Source of the DNA: an uncultured Coriobacteriaceae bacterium | Lineage (GTDB): Bacteria; Actinomycetota; Coriobacteriia; Coriobacteriales; Atopobiaceae | Assembly (NCBI GenBank): GCA_900544655.1 | Contig: UQWE01000079.1 | Coordinates: 1 to 6,113 of the forward strand | Direction of reading: 5' to 3' | DNA: 6,113 nt | In this document: one piece after another, positions 1 through 4,773 of the stretch | Numbering within the stretch: the first letter of the stretch is position 1 | How the letters are laid out: the number at the start of each line of letters is the position of its first letter | Notes under the pieces: model-generated | Seen by the model: the letters and a program-made list of their open reading frames with translations, nothing else | Told to the model about the DNA's origin: nothing | The model's database searches: none | Program-made: the position numbers and the translations under genes

Positions 1-254
1 GTGGTTTGGCGGGCAGCGCCCCCGCCCCCCCGGCCCACCTGCCACAACACGAGAAGCGCGGCGACCGTCAGCACCGGCGCGACCCAGCGCGCATGAGAGT
101 GCGCGGCGCCGTTGCCCGCATCGACACGAACGGCTGCGGCGCCCTTCGTGACCGCATGGGCCGCAGCGGCGCTTTTCGTCGAGTTGCCGTTCGCGCGGCT
201 TCCCGTCGAGGCGTCCCCGGCAGGCACGTCCTTGTCCTTCGAGCGCGAGACCAT
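1..254 (-). CDS. ABC transporter permease, N-terminal part (thiamine/precursor uptake), truncated by window edge
   Basis: The minus strand opens with an ATG at 254, only 3 bases after the stop of the thiamine-binding gene, so the two are probably translationally coupled; no strong ribosome binding site is visible. About 58 residues of polar, Ala/Lys/Ser-rich leader come first. They are followed by RWVAPVLTVAALLVLWQV, which matches the start of the first membrane helix of SsuC/TauC/ThiX-type (BPD_transp_1) permeases. These form the inner-membrane channel of ABC importers. Just after WQV the frame runs into G-rich homopolymers (C runs on the plus strand at 19-23 and 25-31) and reads GRGGGGAARQT. 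Removing one G gives GRGAGALPAKP, close to the 'LPA..LPSP' loop usual after helix 1 in this family, so a one-base insertion is suspected. The partner gene and upstream TPP riboswitch suggest thiamine or a pyrimidine precursor as substrate; that is inferred from context. Confidence 0.6.
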   Translation of the reverse strand, partial: MVSRSKDKDVPAGDASTGSRANGNSTKSAAAAHAVTKGAAAVRVDAGNGAAHSHARWVAPVLTVAALLVLWQVGRGGGGAARQT

Positions 255-257
255 GGG

Positions 258-566
258 CTAGTTCTCGTCCTGGTGGTACTTGCCGACCTTCTTCTCGGTG
301 GAGAGGACGGCGCCATTCGGCTTGTAGTCGATCTTGGCGTAGGTCATGACCTGGTCGCAGCCAGCCTCGGCCGCCACGAGCTGGCAGCGCTTGAGGACCT
401 CCATGCAGGTGTCATAGTCGCCCTCGATGGCGGTCTCGAACGGGCCGACGTACGGGTTCACATCGTACTTCTGGATCTCCTCGATGACGGCGTCGACCAC
501 GCGGATGACCTCGTCGTCGTTGGCGGCGTCCATCGGCAGGACCTGAATCGCAACGCTACATTCCAT
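258..566 (-). CDS. Thiamine-binding protein, MTH1187/YkoF-type (Thiamine_BP, formerly DUF77)
   Basis: A 102-residue soluble protein starting MECSVAIQVLPMDAA. The family has a ferredoxin-like beta-alpha-beta fold of about 100 residues and binds thiamine or related pyrimidines in the cytoplasm. Visible family features are the opening beta strand (CSVAIQVLPM), the helix DDEVIRVVDAVIEEIQKY, and VNPYVGPFETAIEGDYDTCM, the conserved 'G..ET.IEGD.D' turn. A second helix (VLKRCQLVAAEAGCDQV) and a closing strand (VMTYAKIDYKPNG) follow. The start at 566 is preferred over upstream in-frame starts because the family begins here and a GAGG ribosome binding site (575-572) lies 5 bases upstream. The upstream extension would be Arg-rich riboswitch leader. 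It is the first gene after a TPP riboswitch and is followed by an ABC permease, the usual thiXYZ/ykoFEDC-like arrangement. Whether it delivers ligand to the transporter or senses intracellular thiamine cannot be told from sequence. Confidence 0.85.
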   Translation of the reverse strand: MECSVAIQVLPMDAANDDEVIRVVDAVIEEIQKYDVNPYVGPFETAIEGDYDTCMEVLKRCQLVAAEAGCDQVMTYAKIDYKPNGAVLSTEKKVGKYHQDEN

Positions 567-571
567 GCAAA

Positions 572-588
572 CCTCGCTTTCCGCGAGG
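572..588 (-). promoter_or_regulatory. Hairpin sequestering the ribosome binding site of the thiamine-binding gene
   Basis: On the minus strand CCTCGC (588-583), loop GGAAA, GCGAGG (577-572) forms a perfect 6-bp hairpin. Its 3' arm contains the GAGG ribosome binding site, 5 bases before the ATG at 566. In this state translation should be off. The 5' arm, with the adjoining C (CCCTCGC, 589-583), can instead pair with GCGAGGG in the 3' arm of the upstream hairpin (626-652), which would free the site. This fits the expression platform of a translational TPP riboswitch; the switching itself is inferred. Confidence 0.6.
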
Positions 589-625
589 GTCCGAGCTCGT
601 CGGGCGGCGCGCCGGCAAACGAATC

Positions 626-652
626 GGGGCCCTCGCCATTGGCGGGAGCCCC
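626..652 (-). promoter_or_regulatory. Strong leader hairpin between TPP aptamer and start codon
   Basis: Read on the minus strand, GGGGCTCCCGCC (652-641), loop AAT, GGCGAGGGCCCC (637-626) forms a 12-position stem with one G-U pair and one C-A mismatch. No T run follows (the next bases are GATTCGTTTG), so it is a poor intrinsic terminator. It is more likely a switch element of the riboswitch expression platform, because its 3' arm is complementary to the 5' arm of the RBS hairpin. Confidence 0.55.
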
Positions 653-664
653 GTACATATCGCA

Positions 665-764
665 CGTATTGGTTCCCTACGCTGGCATTACCCAGATCAG
701 GTCTAAGGTCAGGGCCGCAATCCTAGGCCCAATCTCAGCCAGCATGCGCCAGCCCCCTTTTACG
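665..764 (-). ncRNA. TPP riboswitch (THI element) aptamer
   Basis: On the minus strand the core consensus is complete. CTGAGA lies at 738-733, ACCTGATCTGG at 702-692, then GTAATGCCAGCG, then TAGGGAA ending at 673. Helices that can be drawn: P2 GCTGGC/GCTGGC (753-748 with 743-738, two internal G-U pairs, loop GCAT), P3 GGGCC/GGCCC (730-726 with 716-712), P5 CTGG/CCAG around GTAATG, and a short outer P1 CGTA/TACG (764-761 with 668-665). The aptamer binds thiamine pyrophosphate and normally lowers expression of thiamine biosynthesis or uptake genes. It lies about 100 bases upstream of the thiamine-binding protein gene on the same strand, consistent with control of that operon. The P1 boundary is my estimate. 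Confidence 0.93.
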
Positions 765-770
765 GCACGA

Positions 771-798
771 ATCATAGCACGTCAAGATGTCGAGCAAA
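771..798 (-). promoter_or_regulatory. Extended -10 promoter of the TPP-riboswitch operon
   Basis: TATGAT (776-771) is a 5/6 match to the sigma-70-type -10 box and is preceded by TGC (779-777), the extended -10 motif. A weak -35 (TTTGCT, 798-793) lies 16 bases upstream. The predicted start near 764 coincides with the first base of the aptamer, which supports both calls. Confidence 0.55.
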
Positions 799-1172
799 TG
801 GTTTTATCTCCGCGGCGCGCGGCGGCGCGGGTGGAGCGAGGGACACGGCAGGCGGCAGGGGCGCGAACAACGCGCAAGCAGAGCTCCCTCGCAAATGATC
901 AGTCTTTCTACGTAGACAGGTCTTGGGCGCGAAACGCGTCAGTGATACTCGAAGCAGAAGGCGTCATGGATAATTAGCGCCAAAGGGCCCAGAGGTCGTT
1001 TACGCATCCGCACCTGACTCCCCTACGCACCGCGTACGCGTCTTGCGTTCCCCGCGCACCGCCGCGCATCTTGCGAATTCGTGAGAATTGCTTCACATGG
1101 GTGGGACCCGCTGACAATCCGGGTACGTATTCCCTACAGCAAAAAACGAAGGAACGCAGGAAGCGAACGTGC
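799..1172. other. Intergenic region between divergent genes
   Basis: This stretch separates the minus-strand thiamine operon from the plus-strand gene at 1173. I see no convincing gene: reading frames crossing it are Arg-rich shadows. A promoter for the plus-strand gene must lie here, and CTGACA (1111-1116) is a possible -35, but no good -10 accompanies it. The imperfect repeat GCGAATT / AATTGC (around 1074-1092) could be an operator; this is weak. AGGAAG at 1158-1163 serves as the ribosome binding site of the next gene. Confidence 0.4.
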
Positions 1173-2144
1173 ATGGCTCAGTCTAATGATCGCAACACGA
1201 AGGGCGGACTCTTCGACGATTTCTCGTTCTCGACCGTCATTGCAAGCGGTCTAGCAGCGGGTACATCATTTGCCCTCTCCTCGCAGATTGGCCTCGCAGG
1301 CTCGCTTATCGGCGTCGTCATAGGCGGTCTCGCGTCCGCCGCGGCGTCACAGATCTACAAGTCCATCCTCAAGGCCTCGGCGGAGAAGCTCTCGTCAAAT
1401 GATGGCGAGACGGCCTCCGTCGCCATCGACGACCAGGCTCCCCACGGCGACAACGATGCGACGCGCGTCGTAGACAGCGCTCGCATTGCCGATAGGACGC
1501 ACGTCCTTGGCAACTCGCACGACGATGTCCACAAGCGCGGCGCTTCCGTCGCCGACGCGACCATCACCAGCCAACCGCGCGCGACATCAGTCTCTAGCAG
1601 CAGCCATGTCAAGGAATACGCCGAGACGGGCACGCCCATCGCGCCGGTAGCCATACGCGCCGCCGCGCGCCGACGCGAGCGCGACGTCATACGCCGTAGG
1701 GCGACCATATTCATGGCCGCGGCATCCATCGTCGCGGTGCTCGTCTTCGCGCTCGTCGTCAGCATCGCAACCAAGGGCGAGGGCATCGGCGGCTCCACCA
1801 CCATCGTGGTCGAAACGCCGCAGACGACGCAGGCCGTCACTGGGACCGCAACGACGCACAAGCACCCCGCCACGACCGAAAGGGCAAATGCCAACCTGCA
1901 AGGTGGGTCGAGCAGCAACCGAGACGAAGGTACGAGCTCCTCCTCCCCCTCAACGCCTCCTTCCTCGTCAAACCCCTCGAATGGCGGCTCGAGCGACGGC
2001 GGCGCGTCGGACTCCAGTTCCAGCAAGCCAGAAGGCGATACCTCCAACTCCGGCTCCGCCTCGGACTCGACCCACTCGAATGGCCCGGCTAACGCCAACG
2101 GCTCGGGCGACACGGCAAGCGGATCCGGCAGTTCGACGAAGTAG
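1173..2144 (+). CDS. Unrecognised membrane protein with Ser/Gly/Asn-rich C-terminal tail
   Basis: A 323-residue protein. The ATG at 1173 is chosen because AGGAAG lies 9 bases upstream and the longer frame would add a Lys/Arg-rich non-protein-like extension. Residues about 19-58 are a Gly/Ala/Ser-rich hydrophobic stretch (SGLAAGTSFALSSQIG, then GSLIGVVIGGLASAAAS) resembling a glycine-zipper membrane segment. Residues 72-160 are hydrophilic. A basic cluster RRRERDVIRRR (167-176 region) precedes a classical transmembrane helix at about 178-199 (IFMAAASIVAVLVFALVVSIA). By the positive-inside rule, residues 60-176 would be cytoplasmic and the rest outside. Residues 205-323 are low-complexity Thr, then Ser/Gly/Asn/Asp, like a wall-spanning linker. 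There is no LPXTG motif and no recognisable extracellular domain. Function unknown; a cell-envelope role is only an inference from topology. It appears monocistronic, with decayed DNA downstream. Confidence 0.75.
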   Translation: MAQSNDRNTKGGLFDDFSFSTVIASGLAAGTSFALSSQIGLAGSLIGVVIGGLASAAASQIYKSILKASAEKLSSNDGETASVAIDDQAPHGDNDATRVVDSARIADRTHVLGNSHDDVHKRGASVADATITSQPRATSVSSSSHVKEYAETGTPIAPVAIRAAARRRERDVIRRRATIFMAAASIVAVLVFALVVSIATKGEGIGGSTTIVVETPQTTQAVTGTATTHKHPATTERANANLQGGSSSNRDEGTSSSSPSTPPSSSNPSNGGSSDGGASDSSSSKPEGDTSNSGSASDSTHSNGPANANGSGDTASGSGSSTK

Positions 2145-2583
2145 ATTTCAATAGCGACTCAGCCCCTACGCGGCATCCACCAGCAGCTAAGGCTCGCTTT
2201 GGCGCACCCAGCGTCGAGACGGCACGTTGAGGCTGCGGCTCTAGAGCTGATAGGCCTTGGCCATGTCGCGCTCGACGAACTTGCCGCGACTGCACATGTC
2301 GACGAGCTTGTACGCCGCCTCGCTGGAGTCAGCAAGCGCGGCAGCGAGGGCGTAGTACTGATATCCATCGAAGACAAGGCCATTATAGGAGGGCTTCGGA
2401 CATTAATGGGAGTCCTGCGCGAACGGCAAACGGCGGGCTCGCGCCCCGTCAACAGCAGTACCGGGTTTTGCGCTCCACACGCGAGGCACCTGGTACGATA
2501 AGCCGAGCGTGTCTGATAAGTAACAGCCGCGGGCACGCGGGAGACCCCGGCGCCGCGCGGCGCGGCCACGACCGAGGAGCACC
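2145..2583. other. Gene-poor region with decayed coding sequence
   Basis: Apart from the Sel1-like remnant I see no intact gene. Frames on both strands are short, Arg-rich or mutually overlapping shadows. A possible extended -10 for the gene at 2584 is TGGTACGAT (2490-2498), without a good -35. GAGGAG at 2574-2579 is that gene's ribosome binding site. Confidence 0.4.
2226..2396 (-). pseudogene. Remnant of a Sel1/TPR-like repeat protein
   Basis: On the minus strand, from about 2396 to the TAG at 2258-2260, one frame reads NGLVFDGYQYYALAAALADS, then SEAAYKLVDMCSRGKFVERD, then MAKAYQL and stop. It has high GC at third positions. The pattern 'EAAYKLVDMCSRGKFVERDMAKAYQLY' resembles a Sel1 repeat (A..L...Y..G..V..D...A..LY). 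Straight after the stop the frame continues SRSLNVPS, and Sel1 repeats normally have Tyr exactly where TAG stands, so a Tyr-to-stop change is likely. Upstream the frame is closed by TAA just before the readable segment, and no start codon or ribosome binding site fits. I read this as a fragment of a gene lost by decay. Alternative: chance similarity in an antisense frame; the plus-strand frame over the same bases has poorer third-position GC. Confidence 0.45.
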
Positions 2584-3120
2584 ATGGCACCCCTCAGCGA
2601 GAACGAGAAGAAGCAAATCCGACGCTACTGCGTCTACCCCAAGGTCGCCCTCGTGGCGCTCGTCATGGCATTCGTGACGTGCCTCATGCTGGTCCCCCTC
2701 GAAATGATCGATGACCTAGTCTTCCATCACAAGGGCTTCCAGGACACGGGACTCAACGTCATCCTCGCGCTCGTCGCCGTCAATCTCGTGGCCTTCTGCT
2801 TCTGGACCCTCCGTCCCAGGTTTGGCATGCGCGGCAAGCAGTGGCGCGCGATGCAGGAGAGGCTCGCCGTCTCGCAGCAGGAGACTGACCACTCAGCACA
2901 GGTCGCCGCCGCCATAGGCGCGCAGGCGGCAGGACACCTGCTTAGCGACAGCGATTCCGACCTGGCAAGGGGCCTCGGCGGAGTCGCGCAGGTTGCCGGT
3001 GCCGTGGGTACCGGACGATTTCCGCGAGGCGTTCCTCGCCGGCTCGCCCTACGAGAGCATTCGCATCCACTCGGGCGACGGTCCCGTCAAGACGCCATGC
3101 TCCTTCGACACGGAGCCTGA
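2584..3120 (+). CDS. Small two-helix membrane protein, C-terminus out of frame
   Basis: The ATG at 2584 follows GAGGAG with a short 4-base gap. The first 140 or so residues are protein-like. A charged N-terminus (MAPLSENEKKQIRRY) leads to a helix at about 21-40 (VALVALVMAFVTCLMLVPLE). A short loop (IDDLVFHHKGFQD) and a second helix at about 57-75 (GLNVILALVAVNLVAFCFW) follow. Next comes a basic segment (RPRFGMRGKQWRAMQERLAV), then QVAAAIGAQAAGHLLSDSDS and LARGLGGVAQVAGAV. After residue ~139 the frame becomes Arg/His-rich (GRFPRGVPRRLALREHSHPL) and looks unlike coding sequence, while the +1 frame becomes strongly coding. The real protein was therefore probably longer and has been broken by a frameshift or internal deletion near 2990-3010. 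I do not recognise the family; a membrane location is all the sequence supports. Confidence 0.55.
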   Translation: MAPLSENEKKQIRRYCVYPKVALVALVMAFVTCLMLVPLEMIDDLVFHHKGFQDTGLNVILALVAVNLVAFCFWTLRPRFGMRGKQWRAMQERLAVSQQETDHSAQVAAAIGAQAAGHLLSDSDSDLARGLGGVAQVAGAVGTGRFPRGVPRRLALREHSHPLGRRSRQDAMLLRHGA

Positions 3121-3175
3121 GGAGGAGTTTGACCAGTACACGCACCCGAGCATCCGGGTCTCGCTTCGAAGTTGA
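2993..3175 (+). pseudogene. Orphan coding tail in +1 frame of the broken membrane protein gene
   Basis: From about 2993 the frame one base ahead of the preceding gene reads LPVPWVPDDFREAFLAGSPY, then ESIRIHSGDGPVKTPCSFDT, then EPEEEFDQYTHPSIRVSLRS and stop. The acidic, mixed composition and GC-rich third positions look genuinely coding. No ribosome binding site precedes its only candidate start (TTG at 2993). The simplest reading is that it is the 3' end of the gene at 2584 or of a gene fused to it by deletion. The stop codon TGA (3173-3175) lies inside the left arm of the palindrome at 3169-3201, so the original C-terminus may have been replaced when that element arrived. Function unknown. 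Confidence 0.45.
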
Positions 3176-3201
3176 CAAAGGGACTGTCCCTTTGTCAACT
3201 T
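3169..3201. repeat. REP-like perfect palindrome, possible bidirectional terminator
   Basis: AAGTTGACAAAGGGA (3169-3183), loop CTG, TCCCTTTGTCAACTT (3187-3201): a perfect 15-bp inverted repeat. Palindromes built on 'GACAAAGGGAC' are dispersed repeats in many Gram-positive genomes and often appear fused to annotated proteins as 'KGTVPLS'. On the plus strand the stem ends in four Ts, so it may end transcription between the two convergent genes. It supplies the TGA stop codons of both (3173-3175 plus, 3195-3197 minus). Confidence 0.85.
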
Positions 3202-4159
3202 TTGGCGACACGCGCGTTTCCCTGGGCCCAGGCGTAGTTCATCTGCGTCCTCGCCGTGCGGCCGATCACACCCGCACCCTTGGCGGGGACGACGATGACG
3301 CCGCCGTTGCCTCCCCTGCCGTCCACGGCGGAAAGCATCGCCAGGACGGCCTCGCTCGGCGTCTCGCCCGCAAGCGCGATGCGCGCGTGAATCTGGAACG
3401 CCGACGACTCCTGGATGAACTTCTCCCCCGTTCCGGTGCAGCTCACGGCCACACTGCCTTGGTTCGCATAGGTTCCGGCGCCGATGACGGGCGAGTCTCC
3501 CACACGGCCAGGCATCTGACCCGTGATGCCGCCAGTTGACGTGCCTGCGGCAATGCGGCCGTTGACGTCGCGCGCCACGGCGCCAACCGTACCATGGCGC
3601 GTCGCGGAGTCATCGTAGCCCGCCGCCGCACGGGCGCGGAATTCCTCGAGCTCGGCGAGGCGGCGCTCAGTCACGAAGTAGGAGTTGTCAACCTGCTCGA
3701 TTCCCCACTCCTCGAGCTGGGACCCTGCAGGCTGGGAGAAGAGCACGTGCGGTGTACGCTCCATAACCGCGCGAGCGACGTCGATGGGGTGCTTCGCCGT
3801 CGTAAGACCGCAGGCGGCGCCGCACGAGCCGCGACGCGGTCACCAGGCATGAGCCTGCTGTGGAGCGCCGCCGTGCCGTCGAGCGTGAGAGCGGCGCCAT
3901 GGGCGCAGTTGAAGCAGGGAGCGTCTTCCATGACGTGGATGGCCGCGACGACGGCCTCCTCGGCAGGTGCACCAGCCGCGAGCTGGGCATATCCCGCCTC
4001 AACCGCGCGGGCGAGTGCAGCTTCGGTCTCTGATGCCCGCTCGGGCGTCATCTCGTGGAGGCGCCTGCCCGCGCCGCCGTGAATGACGAGCAGCGGGCCA
4101 CCCCCGCCGACCTCAATGACATCCGGCATCTCAACCGGTTCGACTACCTGCGCCTTCAT
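3195..4159 (-). pseudogene. Isoaspartyl peptidase/L-asparaginase (Ntn-hydrolase family), single frameshift
   Basis: Type 2 asparaginases (EcAIII/IaaA-like) are made as precursors and cleave themselves before a Thr that becomes the nucleophile for hydrolysing isoaspartyl dipeptides or asparagine. The ATG at 4159 follows GAAGGGGAAC. The first frame gives residues 1-107, including PLLVIHGGAG at 22-31, the family N-terminal strand, and MEDAPCFNCAHGAALTLDG. It goes out of frame after GAC at 3841-3839. The second frame resumes at once with RRGSCGAACGLTTAKHPIDV, continues ARAVMERTPHVLF, and ends at 3195. Restoring one base (GAC-nCG, giving Asp-Thr-Arg-Arg) yields about 321 residues, a normal family length. 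HGTVGAVA contains the catalytic Thr (codon 3590-3588). GRVGDSP and SCTGTGE, the substrate-binding loops, are intact. All key residues survive, so the break is either recent or a sequencing error. The last residues AKS-stop are formed by the REP palindrome arm. Confidence 0.85.
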
Positions 4160-4315
4160 GGTTCCCCTTCCGTCTGTCGTCAGATGAATGATAGCCGTCG
4201 CCCACGAAGATGCGCTTGTCATGGCGCCTTCAGCGCCGCAATCGCGCGATGAAAACCCGCTCGAAACACAAATAGTGGCCCAAGAATGGCAGCAAAAGCC
4301 GGTGGTTATATTAAC
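4160..4315. other. Upstream region of the asparaginase gene
   Basis: This holds the minus-strand ribosome binding site (AAGGGGA, 4169-4163) and TATCAT (4193-4188), a fair -10 match for an asparaginase promoter, but no acceptable -35 at the right distance. Bases become noticeably AT-richer from about 4250 towards the foldback element. I see no gene here. Confidence 0.35.
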
Positions 4316-4452
4316 GGATATCGACTGTGAGCAGCCAAACGAGGGAACACCGAGTAGACCCGCTATTCCCGTTTCCATCACCGCAGGTAGATGGACTGAC
4401 AAATTTCGGTCTACTTTGGGCAAGCCGATTTGGCTGCTCACAGTCGCTATCC
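4316..4452. repeat. 137-bp foldback element with 24-bp inverted ends (MITE-like or structured RNA)
   Basis: The left end (4316-4339, starting GGATATCGACTG and ending GCAGCCAAA) is the inverse of the right end (4429-4452), with 23 of 24 positions pairing; the mismatch is 4321/4447. Nested inside are AGTAGACC/GGTCTACT (4353-4360 with 4408-4415) and CCATC/GATGG (4375-4379 with 4390-4394). The whole unit can therefore fold into one long interrupted hairpin. It is AT-richer than the neighbouring genes and encodes nothing convincing. Inverted ends of this length suggest a non-autonomous insertion element; I find no clear target duplication in the flanks. A structured RNA is the alternative. Confidence 0.65.
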
Positions 4453-4552
4453 CCCTATTCTTAGCTTGAGCGAGCGGCCTCATTTGGCTTTGAAATGCAT
4501 CAAGCAGCCTGCCTTGTACGCGTTAGACAAACACGCCCGACGCGCGCCACGC

Positions 4553-4591
4553 AAAAACAGTGCGCCCCAGCAAAAACGCCGGGACGCACTG
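4553..4591 (-). terminator. Intrinsic terminator downstream of dnaE
   Basis: On the minus strand CAGTGCGTCCCGGC, loop GTTTTT, GCTGGGGCGCACTG forms a 14-bp stem (4591-4558, two G-U pairs), immediately followed by TTTTT (4557-4553). This is a textbook rho-independent terminator, about 170 bases past the dnaE stop codon. It separates dnaE transcription from the asparaginase gene. Confidence 0.88.
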
Positions 4592-4610
4592 ATAATCCGC
4601 TCATCGCGGA

Positions 4611-4630
4611 GCGACGACGAAGCTCGTCGC
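4611..4630. repeat. Short perfect hairpin upstream of the dnaE terminator
   Basis: GCGACGA (4611-4617), loop CGAAGC, TCGTCGC (4624-4630). No T run follows on either strand, so it is not a terminator by itself. It may stabilise the 3' end of the dnaE transcript. Confidence 0.4.
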
Positions 4631-4675
4631 ACGCAAAACATACCCCTTCGCAGACAACAGTCCAAGCCACAAGCA

Positions 4676-4773
4676 TGGTACTCGCGACGCAAGCCCCAGC
4701 GGGACAGCCGCCGCCAGGCAAGGGTGGCACTCGCGACGCAAGCCCCAGCGGGACAGCCGCCGCTAGGCAACCG
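4676..4773. repeat. Two tandem 49-bp direct repeats overlapping the dnaE stop codon
   Basis: Copies 4676-4724 and 4725-4773. Within them, 42 bases (4680-4721 and 4729-4770) are identical except for one position, 4715 (C) against 4764 (T). The right copy includes the last two codons and stop of dnaE. The single mismatch is the middle base of that stop: TAG in the dnaE copy, TGG in the other. Each copy holds a small AGCGG/CCGCT stem. The period of 49 is not a multiple of 3, so this is not a repeated peptide. Confidence 0.85.

Noticed and set aside
626..652. Intrinsic terminator as the riboswitch output
   Set aside because: The stem is strong but lacks a following T run, and the RBS-covering hairpin offers a better explanation for control.
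6..977. Long plus-strand frame of 323 residues
   Set aside because: It runs antisense through the permease, thiamine-binding gene and TPP riboswitch, with Arg/Val/Asp-rich composition typical of a GC-rich shadow and no ribosome binding site.
1111..1140. Promoter for the gene at 1173 (CTGACA with TACAGC)
   Set aside because: The -10 matches poorly (3 of 6) and spacing is 18; not strong enough to list as a feature.
1355..2113. Minus-strand frame of 252 residues opposite the membrane protein
   Set aside because: It is the mirror of the Ser/Gly-rich gene; its Glu/Leu/Pro repeats come from antisense Ser codons and there is no start signal.
2199..2501. Plus-strand frame of 100 residues over the Sel1-like remnant
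   Set aside because: It reads moderately protein-like but starts at TTG without a ribosome binding site, has lower third-position GC than the opposite strand, and shows no motif.
3129..3539. Plus-strand frame containing the KGTVPLSTFGD peptide
   Set aside because: That peptide is just the translated palindrome, and the rest is antisense to the asparaginase.
4188..4469. Plus-strand frame of 93 residues ending in a hydrophobic stretch
   Set aside because: It crosses the foldback element, whose inverted ends explain the sequence; no ribosome binding site or family resemblance.
4676..4773. CRISPR array
   Set aside because: Only two adjacent copies with a 7-base gap between the conserved cores; no spacers and no cas genes.
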